Assembly: GCA_034189695.1 (NCBI GenBank)
Contig: JAXHUA010000089.1
Coordinates: 1-15,236, forward strand
DNA: 15,236 bases
Origin: JAXHUA01 sp034189695
GTDB lineage: Bacteria > Chloroflexota > Dehalococcoidia > E44-bin15
Direction of reading: 5' to 3'
Below the pieces are notes generated by a model, which was not told where the DNA came from, made no database searches, and worked only from the letters and a program-made list of their open reading frames with translations. Shown piece by piece: positions 6,338 through 13,549 of the stretch. The position numbers were made by a program, and so were the translations under genes. Each line of letters opens with the position of its first letter. Position 1 is the stretch's first letter.

Positions 6338-6613
6338 GTGGCGCGAAAGATCACCGAAGAGTGCATAAGTTGCGGCGCGTGCGAGTCGGAGTGCAAGAAC
6401 GAGGCCATTGCCGAGGGAGACACGACGTACGTGATCGACCCGACGAAGTGCACTGAGTGTGTCGGTATCGCTGAATCGCCCCGCTGTGAGGAGGTTTGCC
6501 CGGTCGATGGCGCTGTCGTGCCCGATCCGGCTCATGAGGAGAGCAAAGAACAGCTGCTGGCCAAGTGGCGCAACCTCCATCCAGGGGAGGAACCGGCTCC
6601 CGGAAGCTTCTAA
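6338..6613 (+). CDS. 2[4Fe-4S] ferredoxin, Alvin/YfhL type
   Basis: A 91-residue soluble electron carrier. The first cluster motif is C9-x2-C12-x2-C15-x3-C19. The second is C38-x2-C41-x8-C50-x3-C54-P, and the eight-residue insertion between the second and third cysteines is the mark of Allochromatium-type ferredoxins such as E. coli YfhL. The stretch DPTKCTECVG and the acidic C-terminal extension (about residues 60-91) also fit that group. The start is GTG, preceded by AAGGAGGT 7 nt away. It follows coaD by 120 bp in the same direction and may be co-transcribed; no separate promoter was recognised. Its redox partner is unknown from this window. Confidence 0.93.
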   Translation: MARKITEECISCGACESECKNEAIAEGDTTYVIDPTKCTECVGIAESPRCEEVCPVDGAVVPDPAHEESKEQLLAKWRNLHPGEEPAPGSF

Positions 6614-6742
6614 CATCGATATAAGGAACATACTAGACCAGAACAGGCCTCTGTCCGTTGCCGGGGTGGCGTGACTCTGGCTGGGCGTTGGGGGAAGGCT
6701 AATTGTCGTATGCTGCCTGCTGGCGGCGTCGGTGGTTAGCCG

Positions 6743-7492
6743 TTACTTGCGCGCAACAGCCAGGGTCTGAAAACCGATAAGAGCGTTTATGCCTGGGCTA
6801 TCGAAGTGGTACAGGGCTGTGCCCCTCAGCCACGAGAGAAGCCGCAGCCCGAGTCGTTTCGGCTTGGGGGGCAATGCCTGGTCCAGGAACAGGCTCTGGA
6901 ACATGTAGAACTGGCAGCCGAAGGCGAACCCATTTCGCCTCTCAGGGGTCAGCCCGACCCTCGTCATGAGCCCGCAGAGCTGGAATGCTGACAGGCTTGC
7001 CTCCGGGTAGAACATAAACCGCTCACCCAGCAGCAGCTTGGTCAGCGAGTGGAACACTGCGAACTTGTTGGGTACGGACACGATGACCACGCCGCCCTCC
7101 CGGCAGACCCGGGCGTGTTCGGCCAGCATCGCCTCAGACTGGTGCACGGGGAAATGCTCGATCACCCCTTCTGAGTAGACCACATCGAAGCTGTTGTCCT
7201 TGAATGGTAGACAGAAACCCGAGCCCTTCACGGGCTCGGTCTTGACCCCGTGCTGCCGCGAGAAGTAGGCAAGGGACGAGAAGGCCGAATCGTCGGGATC
7301 GACCCCGACGCATGTGCACTCGAGTTCCCTGGCGACGCGGGCCATGATTCTGCCGCTGCCGAAGCCGACCTCCAGGCTCAAGGACCCTGGTGGGATGTAC
7401 TTCTTGAAGGTATCGTAGGCGTAGGGGAAGTGCCAGACGTCGTCTATGAGCCATTCGGGAATGTGGAGCCATGTCGGCTTCGCCGTCATCAT
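6743..7492 (-). CDS. Class I SAM-dependent methyltransferase
   Basis: A 249-residue protein with a Rossmann-type methyltransferase domain. Motif I is LEVGFGSGRIM (residues 40-50), the acidic residue that binds the SAM ribose is D65 in VGVDPDD, motif IV is FDVVYSEGVIEHF (about 102-114), and REGGVVIVSVPN follows. The C-terminal 100 residues are less conserved and probably select the substrate, which cannot be told from sequence. I place the start at the double ATG (7492/7489), with AAGG 6 nt upstream; an in-frame GTG at 7528 would add 12 unremarkable residues. It lies 76 bp after the cvpA-like gene in the same direction and faces the ferredoxin gene tail to tail. No clear terminator is seen in the 129-bp gap. 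Confidence 0.9.
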   Translation of the reverse strand: MMTAKPTWLHIPEWLIDDVWHFPYAYDTFKKYIPPGSLSLEVGFGSGRIMARVARELECTCVGVDPDDSAFSSLAYFSRQHGVKTEPVKGSGFCLPFKDNSFDVVYSEGVIEHFPVHQSEAMLAEHARVCREGGVVIVSVPNKFAVFHSLTKLLLGERFMFYPEASLSAFQLCGLMTRVGLTPERRNGFAFGCQFYMFQSLFLDQALPPKPKRLGLRLLSWLRGTALYHFDSPGINALIGFQTLAVARK

Positions 7493-7568
7493 ACCAACCT
7501 TGCGTATTCGCGGATGCCCATCGCGCACGGTGGGGTGGCGGTGGGCGAGCTATTGCACACTGGGGCCG

Positions 7569-8054
7569 TCACTGGAAGAACTGGCGCACGGCGTCGAATT
7601 CACTTGGAAGCAGGACGAGAACGGCGGGAAACAGGGCGAGGAGGAACCTCGCGATGCCCGACCCTTGGATGACACCCTCGCCGATTCCGAAGTGAGCGCA
7701 GGCCGCCAGCGCTGCGGCGGAGAAAAGACCGCCGACCAGAAGTCCGAACACAGCCCCGAGAAGGCGGTCCGCCCAGCCAAGCATCACCAGCGCGATGAGC
7801 CGGCGCAGGAAAAAGGCCACGAGCGCGGCCAGGAGCATCACCGCGGCAAGGATGATGGCGAAGGCGACGATGTTGGCCACGTTCGCGTCACCGATGGGCA
7901 GTGCGCTCCCCAGCGATGCGTAGTATCGACCGGCGAGGAATATGCCGACAAGAAGCCCGGCAAGGCTTAGGACTGTCCGTATCATGCCCATCGCCAGTCC
8001 ACCGAGCACGGACAGGGCCAGATAAACGATAATGACAATGTCCAACCAGTTCAC
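7569..8054 (-). CDS. cvpA: CvpA family membrane protein
   Basis: A 161-residue hydrophobic protein of the CvpA (colicin V production) family. It begins MNWLDIVIIVYLALSVLGGLAMGM, with the characteristic N-terminal helix ending in a Gly-rich kink. Four to five membrane segments can be traced: about residues 4-24, 28-48, 60-85, 95-120 and 138-155. The family sits in the inner membrane and is linked to colicin export and envelope stress tolerance, but its molecular role is not established. The start is GTG with GGGAGG 5 nt upstream. A possible extended -10 (TGGTAAACT, minus strand, 8089-8097) would serve it, without a good -35. It probably leads a two-gene unit with the methyltransferase. Confidence 0.85.
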   Translation of the reverse strand: MNWLDIVIIVYLALSVLGGLAMGMIRTVLSLAGLLVGIFLAGRYYASLGSALPIGDANVANIVAFAIILAAVMLLAALVAFFLRRLIALVMLGWADRLLGAVFGLLVGGLFSAAALAACAHFGIGEGVIQGSGIARFLLALFPAVLVLLPSEFDAVRQFFQ

Positions 8055-8112
8055 GCCACCTCCCGGACCGGCTGTTGCCGGCGTAAGGAGTTTACCACAT
8101 TAAGTGCCTGTG

Positions 8113-8128
8113 CCGACAGGCCGACAGG
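8113..8128 (+). repeat. Tandem 8-bp direct repeat upstream of the fur promoter
   Basis: CCGACAGG occurs twice in tandem, 9 bp before the -35 box of the fur promoter. It could be a regulator half-site pair or chance. Confidence 0.4.
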
Positions 8129-8137
8129 CCGGGAGGC

Positions 8138-8166
8138 TTGACAGTGCATTGGCGATTTGCTATGCT
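8138..8166 (+). promoter_or_regulatory. Promoter of the fur-feoA-feoB operon
   Basis: Perfect TTGACA (8138-8143), 17-bp spacer, TATGCT (8161-8166) preceded by TGC, i.e. an extended -10. The start is expected near 8173, at the left edge of the Fur-box-like sequence. Confidence 0.75.
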
Positions 8167-8172
8167 GTTATT

Positions 8173-8191
8173 GCGAATGCTTATCATTTTC
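8173..8191 (+). promoter_or_regulatory. Fur-box-like operator
   Basis: Nineteen bases that match the classical Fur consensus (GATAATGATAATCATTATC) at 14 positions, strongest in the right half, TTATCATTTTC. The site covers the predicted transcription start of fur-feoAB, so occupancy by iron-loaded Fur would block initiation and give negative autoregulation. Confidence 0.65.
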
Positions 8192-8204
8192 AAGTAGCCC
8201 GGCG

Positions 8205-8609
8205 ATGACGGAACTGAAGGGACAGAGAACCACGACCCAACGCAGACTGCTTCTTGACCTTCTGCGCCAGTCCGACGGCCATCTGCACGCGGATGAGCTG
8301 TACCGGCTGGCGAAGGAAAAGGAGCCTCGCTTGAGTCTGTCCACTGTTTATCGGTCGCTGCGCCTGTTCAAGGAATTGGGCCTGGTGGATGAACGCCGCT
8401 TCGCGGAAGAGCATCACCACTATGAGGCCAAAAGCGAAAGAGAGCACCATCACCTCGTGTGCCATTGCTGTGGCAGAGTGGTCGAGTTCGAGCACGCGTT
8501 GACCGCCAAGATCAAGGAAGACGTCGGCCGTCAGAGTGGCTTCGAGATCACCAGCGCCGAGGTGTACCTCGGCGGCTATTGCGAGGAGTGCCGCAAGAAA
8601 CGGGATTAG
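8205..8609 (+). CDS. fur: Fur family metal-responsive repressor
   Basis: A 134-residue Fur-type regulator. The N-terminal winged helix (about residues 1-75) contains the recognition region STVYRSLRLFKELGL. The dimerisation half has a His-rich metal site (HHHYEAKSEREHHH, 70-83) and two CxxC pairs, C86/C89 and C126/C129, for structural zinc. I infer iron as the sensed metal because feoA and feoB follow directly and a Fur-box-like site covers the promoter; Zur or PerR cannot be excluded from sequence alone. The ATG at 8205 is chosen because the upstream in-frame TTG at 8157 lies ahead of the -10 box and would not be transcribed. No good Shine-Dalgarno precedes 8205. feoA starts 9 bp after the stop. 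Confidence 0.92.
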   Translation: MTELKGQRTTTQRRLLLDLLRQSDGHLHADELYRLAKEKEPRLSLSTVYRSLRLFKELGLVDERRFAEEHHHYEAKSEREHHHLVCHCCGRVVEFEHALTAKIKEDVGRQSGFEITSAEVYLGGYCEECRKKRD

Positions 8610-8618
8610 GGGCTGTCA

Positions 8619-8909
8619 ATGAGGTTCTTCGGAAACAGGAGACATCGCCGGATGAGAGACGTCAGCATGGGACTGAAGAACCAGTTCACGCTGTGCCATA
8701 TGGAGGCCGGACAAACGGGCACGGTTGTCCAGATCGCCGGAGGGCCTGGTCTGGCTGCGCGCCTCAATGCCCTGGGCATCAGGCCGGGAAGGAAGATAAC
8801 CAAAGTAAGCTCGATGTTCATGCGAGGACCGGTGACAGTTCGTGTGGGGCAGACCCAGTTGGCCATTGGCTTCGGCATGGCAAGGAGAATCCTGGTTGAA
8901 GTGGACTAG
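8619..8909 (+). CDS. feoA: FeoA, ferrous iron transport accessory protein
   Basis: A 96-residue cytoplasmic SH3-like protein that assists FeoB in Fe2+ uptake. Family features are GQTGTVVQIAGGPGLAARL, the ALGIRPGRKI turn, and VGQTQLAIGFGMARRILVE at the C-terminus. The 3' end stops 3 bp before the feoB ATG, so the two are surely co-translated. The first ATG (8619) has only a weak ribosome site. An ATG at residue 12 has AGGAG 10 nt upstream and would give an 85-residue product closer to the usual FeoA length of about 75-85, so the true start may be there. The extra N-terminus is very basic (FFGNRRHRRMRD). Confidence 0.92.
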   Translation: MRFFGNRRHRRMRDVSMGLKNQFTLCHMEAGQTGTVVQIAGGPGLAARLNALGIRPGRKITKVSSMFMRGPVTVRVGQTQLAIGFGMARRILVEVD

Positions 8910-8912
8910 GAG

Positions 8913-10628
8913 ATGAAGATACTCCTCATGGGCAACCCCAATGTGGGGAAAAGTGTCTTCTTCTCGCGGGTCACCGGCGTCAGGGTTATCGCCTCGAACT
9001 ATCCTGGCACCACGGTGAACTTCTCCAAAGGCCACATGAAGCTGGCTGGAGGGCAGGTCGAGGTCATTGACGTTCCCGGCACCTATAGCCTCGAGCCTAC
9101 TTCGAAGGCAGAGGAAGTGGCCCTTGAGATGCTCGAAGATGGCGACCTCGTCATCAACGTCGTGGATGCGACCAACCTCGAGCGCAATCTGTATCTCACC
9201 CTTGAGCTTCTTGAGAGGCGAGTCCCGGTCATAGTGGCCCTGAACATATGGGACGACACCAAGCATCGAGGTATTCACATCGATGTCCAGAGGCTGGAAC
9301 AGCTCCTCGGCGTTCCGGTGGTCCCAACGTCCGCGGTGACTGGACAGGGGATAAAGGAGCTTGTCGAACGTATTCCCGAGGCCACTTCTCCGTCGACAGC
9401 CGGCCGCACGCGCGACGAACGCTGGACAGCTATCGGCAACATCATCGGCGAAGTCCAGACGCTTGAACACCGGCACCATACGTGGCTGGAGCGGCTTGAG
9501 GACGCGTCGGCGGTGCCCGTTACCGGCCTGCCAATCGCCGGAGTTGTTCTGGGCCTTTCGTTCCTGGTGGTCCGCTTCGTCGGCGAGGGGCTGATCGGCT
9601 ACGTCTTTGACCCGTTGTTCGAACGCCTGTGGCAGCCGGTGATGATGAAGCTCAGCCTCCTGCTTGGCTCCGGAGGCTTCTGGCACGACATCCTTGTCGG
9701 TCGGTTGGTCGATGGTGAGATAGACTTCTTTCAGTCTATGGGGATGCTGACCACTGGCCTGTACATTCCCTTCGGCGCCGTACTCCCCTACGTCTTCGCC
9801 TTCTACCTTGTGCTGGGTGTGTTAGAGGACGTGGGCTACCTCCCCAGGCTGGCGGTGCTGCTGGACAACCTGATGCACCGGATAGGCCTCCACGGCTACG
9901 CCATCATTCCGTCCCTGCTGGGGCTTGGGTGCAACGTGCCGGCTGTCATGGCCACCCGGATACTGGAGAGCAGGCGGGAGAGGTTCATCGCCGCCACGCT
10001 CATCTCCATTGGCATTCCCTGTGCCGCCGCGCACGCGATGATATTCGGCCTGGTGGGAGCGCAGGGCGCCCAGTACGTTGCCATAGTCTACTTCACCCTG
10101 TTCCTCGTGTGGCTCGCGCTGGGTTTCGTGCTCAACAGAACCGTCAAGGGGTTCAGTCCAGAGCTCCTGATAGAGATACCACGGTATCGTTTGCCGGCCT
10201 GGAGCGTCATGCTCAAGAAGCTGTGGATGCGCATCTTCAGCTTCTTGCGTGAGGCCCTGCCGATAATCCTCGCGGCCATCTTCGTCGTAGGCATCCTTTA
10301 CACCCTCGGGGTGTTCGATGCCATCGCCAACCTCACTGCACCGCTGGTCGGCGGTCTCTTCGGCCTTCCCAAGGAGGCGGTGGTGGCCATCGTGGTGGGC
10401 TTCTTGCGCAAGGATGTGGCCATAGGTCTGCTTGCTCCTCTGTCATTGAGCGCTGGACAACTGGTCGTCGGGTGTGTCGTGCTCTCGATGTTCTTTCCGT
10501 GCATCGCTTCCTTCGTGGTTCTCGCTCGGGAACTGGGGCCCCGCCGCCTGCTAGGCGCGACGGCGGTCATGATTGCCGCCACGACGGTGGTGGGAGGGCT
10601 TCTCAATCTCTTCCTTCTCGTTCTCTGA
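8913..10628 (+). CDS. feoB: FeoB, ferrous iron transporter (short form)
   Basis: Imports Fe2+ across the inner membrane. The N-terminal G domain has GNPNVGKS (residues 7-14), a G2 threonine in PGTTVNF, DVPG (53-56), NIWD as the G4 motif (111-114) and a G5 TSA. After a short linker comes a polytopic domain from about residue 200. It includes the Gate motif GLGCNVPAVMATR, the second conserved cysteine in SIGIPCAAAHAMIF, GFLRKDVAIGLLAPL, and the third cysteine in FFPCIASFVVLARELG. At 571 residues it is clearly shorter than E. coli FeoB (773); the GDI-like helical segment after the G domain and some loops are reduced. The reading frame is intact. It is the last gene of fur-feoA-feoB. The PCAAAH motif differs from the PCGARLP of enterobacterial FeoB. 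Confidence 0.94.
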   Translation: MKILLMGNPNVGKSVFFSRVTGVRVIASNYPGTTVNFSKGHMKLAGGQVEVIDVPGTYSLEPTSKAEEVALEMLEDGDLVINVVDATNLERNLYLTLELLERRVPVIVALNIWDDTKHRGIHIDVQRLEQLLGVPVVPTSAVTGQGIKELVERIPEATSPSTAGRTRDERWTAIGNIIGEVQTLEHRHHTWLERLEDASAVPVTGLPIAGVVLGLSFLVVRFVGEGLIGYVFDPLFERLWQPVMMKLSLLLGSGGFWHDILVGRLVDGEIDFFQSMGMLTTGLYIPFGAVLPYVFAFYLVLGVLEDVGYLPRLAVLLDNLMHRIGLHGYAIIPSLLGLGCNVPAVMATRILESRRERFIAATLISIGIPCAAAHAMIFGLVGAQGAQYVAIVYFTLFLVWLALGFVLNRTVKGFSPELLIEIPRYRLPAWSVMLKKLWMRIFSFLREALPIILAAIFVVGILYTLGVFDAIANLTAPLVGGLFGLPKEAVVAIVVGFLRKDVAIGLLAPLSLSAGQLVVGCVVLSMFFPCIASFVVLARELGPRRLLGATAVMIAATTVVGGLLNLFLLVL

Positions 10629-10704
10629 GCTTGCCGGAGGCATTTCAATTTTCGCTCACGAGCGCTAATATGGGGCCGGCTCCTGGCCTGGCTGGCGTCG
10701 TGAG

Positions 10705-12207
10705 ATGAGCGCCTCTCGTGTGATGAAGTCCGTCTTCCTGGCCGCCGTTCTCTGGATGGCGGCAGGCGTGCCAGTGCACGCGGGAACGGGTGAGTTGCTC
10801 GCCAACGGTGACTTCGAGACGGGGTGTGACGGCTGGGAGGAAGTGGGCTGCACGTTCGCCTTGACGAGCGAGGTGGGCCTGGTCAGGGCGGGGGATGCGG
10901 CTGCGGTGCTTTCCGACGACAGTGGGGATGGGTGGGTGTATCAGACGGTTCCGGTGCAGCCTGGCGGCGCCTACGCCGTTTGCGGCTGGGCGATGAAGAA
11001 CGATAGCGATGTCGGCTGCGTGTATCTGCGCATCCGCTGGTTCGAAAGCACTGATGGCTTCGGCATGGAGCTGTACAACGAAGTCTCACCGCAAGTGACC
11101 GACGATTCCGAAGAGTATCAGTACGTCAGGATGGAGGCGGTGGCCCCGTTGAACGGGCGTTCGGCGCGAGTCGAGTGTGTGGTGGAACTCGTTGGTATGC
11201 CCGTGGAGGCAGGCGTGGTGTACTTCGATGACGTGAGCTTCACCGGTCCCGCCCCGTCGACGCCAACGGCCGAGGCGACGCCCGCTGCCAGTCCTTCGCC
11301 TGCTGCCACGCCGACTCCGACGCCCACCCCGACGCCTACCCCGACGCCCCAATCGGTGCCTGGCCCCAGCCCCAGCCCGACCCCGGCCACAACCGCGACC
11401 GCGACGCCCACGGCGACACCATCAGCCCAGCCGACGCCCACGCCCACGCCAGGCGGGACGTCAGCGGGCACGGGCGATGTCATAATCAACGAGGTCGTGT
11501 ACGACCCGCTCCAGCAGCGGTTGGAGGAACATAGCTGCGAATGGCTGGAGCTGTACAATGTCACCGATGAGTCTATCGATATCCGGGGATGGACGCTTGC
11601 CGACAACTCGAACCGGGCTGCTGATGGCATACCAGCAGTCACGCTTCCACCAGCGGGCTTCGTGGTGATCGCCGCCGGCGAGTGCTTCTATTCCGACTAT
11701 CCGGGCTTCGACGGCTTGGCCGTTGTGATTGACGATGGTCCTATTGGCAACGGACTTGGGAATGACGGCGATCACCTCACGCTGAAGGATGGCGTGGGCA
11801 GCATCGTCAGCGAGTTGTCGTACGGGAGTGATACTTCGCGAGTGCCACACTGCGCCGACGTGACGGAGGGCCATTCGTTGGAGCGCGTGCCGCCGGGAGG
11901 GGAGTTCCGGGACAATCCTGCCCCGACCCCCGGTCGAGGCGTTCTTGAACTGGCGACGCCGGCAGCCTCGCCGACGCCGTTGGCGACGCCGACGTCTAGC
12001 CCGGCTTCCACATCGATGCCTTCGCCTACGCCTGGTGCTGGCGGCCCCACGACCACGCCGGTTTCCACTCCGGCGCCTGCGTCGACGCCGGAACCTTCGG
12101 ATGGAGGGCCAGCCTCGTCCGGCATTGCAGTGAGAGCGGCTGTTGTCTCAGCGGCCATAGCCTGCCTCGGTGTCGGCCTTTGGATCAGGTCTCGCAGACG
12201 CAGGTGA
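10705..12207 (+). CDS. Secreted, membrane-anchored lamin-tail-domain protein with Pro/Thr linkers
   Basis: A 500-residue exported protein. Residues 1-27 are a signal peptide (hydrophobic VFLAAVLWMAAG, cleavage probably after HAG). About 28-182 resemble a galactose-binding/carbohydrate-binding jelly-roll domain (LLANGDFETG at its start, VYFDDVSFTG at its end). A Thr/Pro-rich linker follows with up to seven PT pairs. About 258-400 form a lamin tail domain (DVIINEVVYDP, CEWLELYNVTDESIDIRGWT). A second Pro/Thr/Ser linker precedes a C-terminal helix (AVVSAAIACLGVGLWI) and a basic tail RSRRRR, which should leave the protein anchored outside the membrane. Lamin tail domains are usual in bacterial surface proteins and nucleases, but no catalytic domain is visible here. 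It lies 76 bp after feoB; a link to iron uptake is not implied. Confidence 0.85.
   Translation: MSASRVMKSVFLAAVLWMAAGVPVHAGTGELLANGDFETGCDGWEEVGCTFALTSEVGLVRAGDAAAVLSDDSGDGWVYQTVPVQPGGAYAVCGWAMKNDSDVGCVYLRIRWFESTDGFGMELYNEVSPQVTDDSEEYQYVRMEAVAPLNGRSARVECVVELVGMPVEAGVVYFDDVSFTGPAPSTPTAEATPAASPSPAATPTPTPTPTPTPTPQSVPGPSPSPTPATTATATPTATPSAQPTPTPTPGGTSAGTGDVIINEVVYDPLQQRLEEHSCEWLELYNVTDESIDIRGWTLADNSNRAADGIPAVTLPPAGFVVIAAGECFYSDYPGFDGLAVVIDDGPIGNGLGNDGDHLTLKDGVGSIVSELSYGSDTSRVPHCADVTEGHSLERVPPGGEFRDNPAPTPGRGVLELATPAASPTPLATPTSSPASTSMPSPTPGAGGPTTTPVSTPAPASTPEPSDGGPASSGIAVRAAVVSAAIACLGVGLWIRSRRRR
11308..11350 (+). repeat. Low-complexity Pro-Thr codon repeat
   Basis: Degenerate repeats of ACGCC(G/C/T)A(C/T)(C/T)CCG type encode seven PT pairs in the first linker of the lamin-tail-domain protein. 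Such tracts vary in length by slippage and are common sites of assembly error. Confidence 0.8.
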
Positions 12208-12236
12208 TTGCCCAAGAGGCTCTGCTTGGCTATAAT
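12208..12236 (+). promoter_or_regulatory. Promoter of cmk-plsC-ispH
   Basis: TTGCCC (12208-12213), 17-bp spacer, perfect TATAAT (12231-12236), starting immediately after the stop of the preceding gene. The -10 ends only 9 bp before the cmk ATG (12246), so the mRNA should begin about 0-4 nt before the start codon. Confidence 0.7.
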
Positions 12237-12245
12237 CTGACTCAC

Positions 12246-12905
12246 ATGTCCAAGCCGTCGACAATCGCTATTGATGGACCAGTCGCCGGAGGCAAGAGCA
12301 CGGTGGGCCGTCTTCTGGCGCAGCGTTTGGGGTATCGGTTCGTGGATACGGGCATGATGTATCGGGGTGTGACGTGGAAGGCACTGCAGTGCGGCGTTGA
12401 TCTGGAGGATAGGGGGGAACTGGGCCGGCTGGCGCGGAACGCGACGATTGAGTTCGCGCCTGTCGATAGAGTGCTGGTGGACGGGCGGGATGTGACGGCG
12501 GCGCTGTCGGAGCCTGATGTGGAAGAAGGCGTGTCGCTGGTGTCCAGAGTGGCCTGTGTGAGGGAAGCCCTCGTCGAGCGACAGCGGGAGCTGGCGCGGG
12601 ATGGCCAGGTGGTCATGGCCGGACGGGACATTGGCACGGTGGTGCTGCCGCACGCGGACGTGAAGGTCTACCTCGACGCTTCCCTGGAAGAGAGGGCGAG
12701 GCGCCGCCATCTGGAGCTTGTCGAGCGCGGCGAGATGGTTGACTACCAGGCCGTACTCTCGGGTCTGAGAAGGAGGGACGAGATAGATAGCGGGCGGGAG
12801 GTATCACCCCTTCGGGCGGCGCAAGATGCCACGCTGGTCGATACGGACGGGCTCGCTGTGGAGCAGGTGCTCTCAAGGATAATGGAATTGGCTGGAGCGG
12901 ATTGA
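12246..12905 (+). CDS. cmk: Cytidylate kinase
   Basis: Phosphorylates CMP and dCMP with ATP, feeding CTP/dCTP pools. The product from the ATG at 12246 has 219 residues, the usual size. The P-loop is DGPVAGGKST (10-19). The substrate-binding region includes YRFVDTGMMYRGVT, the conserved GRDIGTVVLPHADVKVYLDA lies in the middle, and an Arg-rich lid (SLEERARRR) follows. A longer frame from 12180 would overlap the previous gene and is not supported. The predicted promoter makes the transcript nearly leaderless, consistent with the absence of a Shine-Dalgarno. The stop overlaps the plsC start in TGATG. The order cmk-plsC-ispH suggests an operon joining nucleotide, phospholipid and isoprenoid precursor supply. 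Confidence 0.96.
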   Translation: MSKPSTIAIDGPVAGGKSTVGRLLAQRLGYRFVDTGMMYRGVTWKALQCGVDLEDRGELGRLARNATIEFAPVDRVLVDGRDVTAALSEPDVEEGVSLVSRVACVREALVERQRELARDGQVVMAGRDIGTVVLPHADVKVYLDASLEERARRRHLELVERGEMVDYQAVLSGLRRRDEIDSGREVSPLRAAQDATLVDTDGLAVEQVLSRIMELAGAD

Positions 12906-13549
12906 TGAGCTTATTTTACTACCTCGAGACCTTTTTGGCGAAGCTGGTGCTCTGCCTTGTGACACGGTGGGAGGTGCGTGGGAAGGAGAACGTCTCGACC
13001 GATGGGCCACTCGTCATCGCGTCAAATCACCTCAGCATCGCTGACCCGCCGGTTCTGGCCGCGAGCATCCAGCGCAGGGTGGTGTTCATGGCCAAAGTGG
13101 AGTCGTTTCGCCACCCCGTTCAAGGCCCTCTGGTGCGTGGATTCGGGGCATTTCCGGTGAGGCGGGGGCAGGTGGACAGGGAGGCGCTGCGCTGGGCGCA
13201 AAGGACTCTGAAGAGTGGGCTGGCGCTTGGCATGTTCCCCGAGGGGGCAAGGAGCTTGACCGCCAAGTTGCAGGAGGGCCGGCCAGGAACGGCGCTCGTC
13301 GCTCTGCGGGGCGGTGCCCCGATACTGCCGGTCGCGGTAACCGGCACTGAGAGAGTGAGGGGCATTGGCTTCATCTTCGCCCGGGTGCCCATCACCGTGA
13401 ACATCGGCCAGCCGTTCGTGCTGCCTCCAGTGGACGGGAAACTGACCAGGGAACAGCTGGCCAAGGCGACCAAGGTGATAATGGGGCGCATCGCTGAGCT
13501 GCTGCCGGCGGGCTACAGGGACGAGCATGGAGATCAGGAAGGCCGCTGA
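12905..13549 (+). CDS. plsC: 1-acyl-sn-glycerol-3-phosphate acyltransferase
   Basis: Acylates lysophosphatidic acid to phosphatidic acid at the membrane. The 214-residue protein has the acyltransferase motifs: NHLSIAD with the catalytic H42-x4-D47, FPVRRG (83-88) for substrate binding, and FPEGARS (111-117). A hydrophobic N-terminal segment (FLAKLVLCLVT) probably associates with the membrane. The ATG overlaps the cmk stop by one base, so translation is likely coupled; a TTG one codon earlier is also possible. The 3' end overlaps ispH by 23 bp. Substrate range (acyl-ACP or acyl-CoA) is not visible. Confidence 0.94.
   Translation: MSLFYYLETFLAKLVLCLVTRWEVRGKENVSTDGPLVIASNHLSIADPPVLAASIQRRVVFMAKVESFRHPVQGPLVRGFGAFPVRRGQVDREALRWAQRTLKSGLALGMFPEGARSLTAKLQEGRPGTALVALRGGAPILPVAVTGTERVRGIGFIFARVPITVNIGQPFVLPPVDGKLTREQLAKATKVIMGRIAELLPAGYRDEHGDQEGR

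Noticed and set aside
6614..6742. Possible terminator between the convergent ferredoxin and methyltransferase genes
   Set aside because: Only 4-bp stems (ACAG/CTGT) without a U run could be found.
8157..8204. TTG start for fur giving 16 extra residues
   Set aside because: It lies upstream of the predicted transcription start and would translate the Fur box.
8616..9686. 356-codon minus-strand frame opposite feoA and feoB
   Set aside because: Lies wholly over FeoA and the FeoB G domain; low plausibility composition and no start signal.
10651..10671. CGCT/AGCG hairpin and TAATAT before the lamin-tail-domain gene
   Set aside because: The stem is only 4 bp, and no convincing -35 lies 16-18 bp upstream of TAATAT, so neither a terminator nor a promoter is supported.
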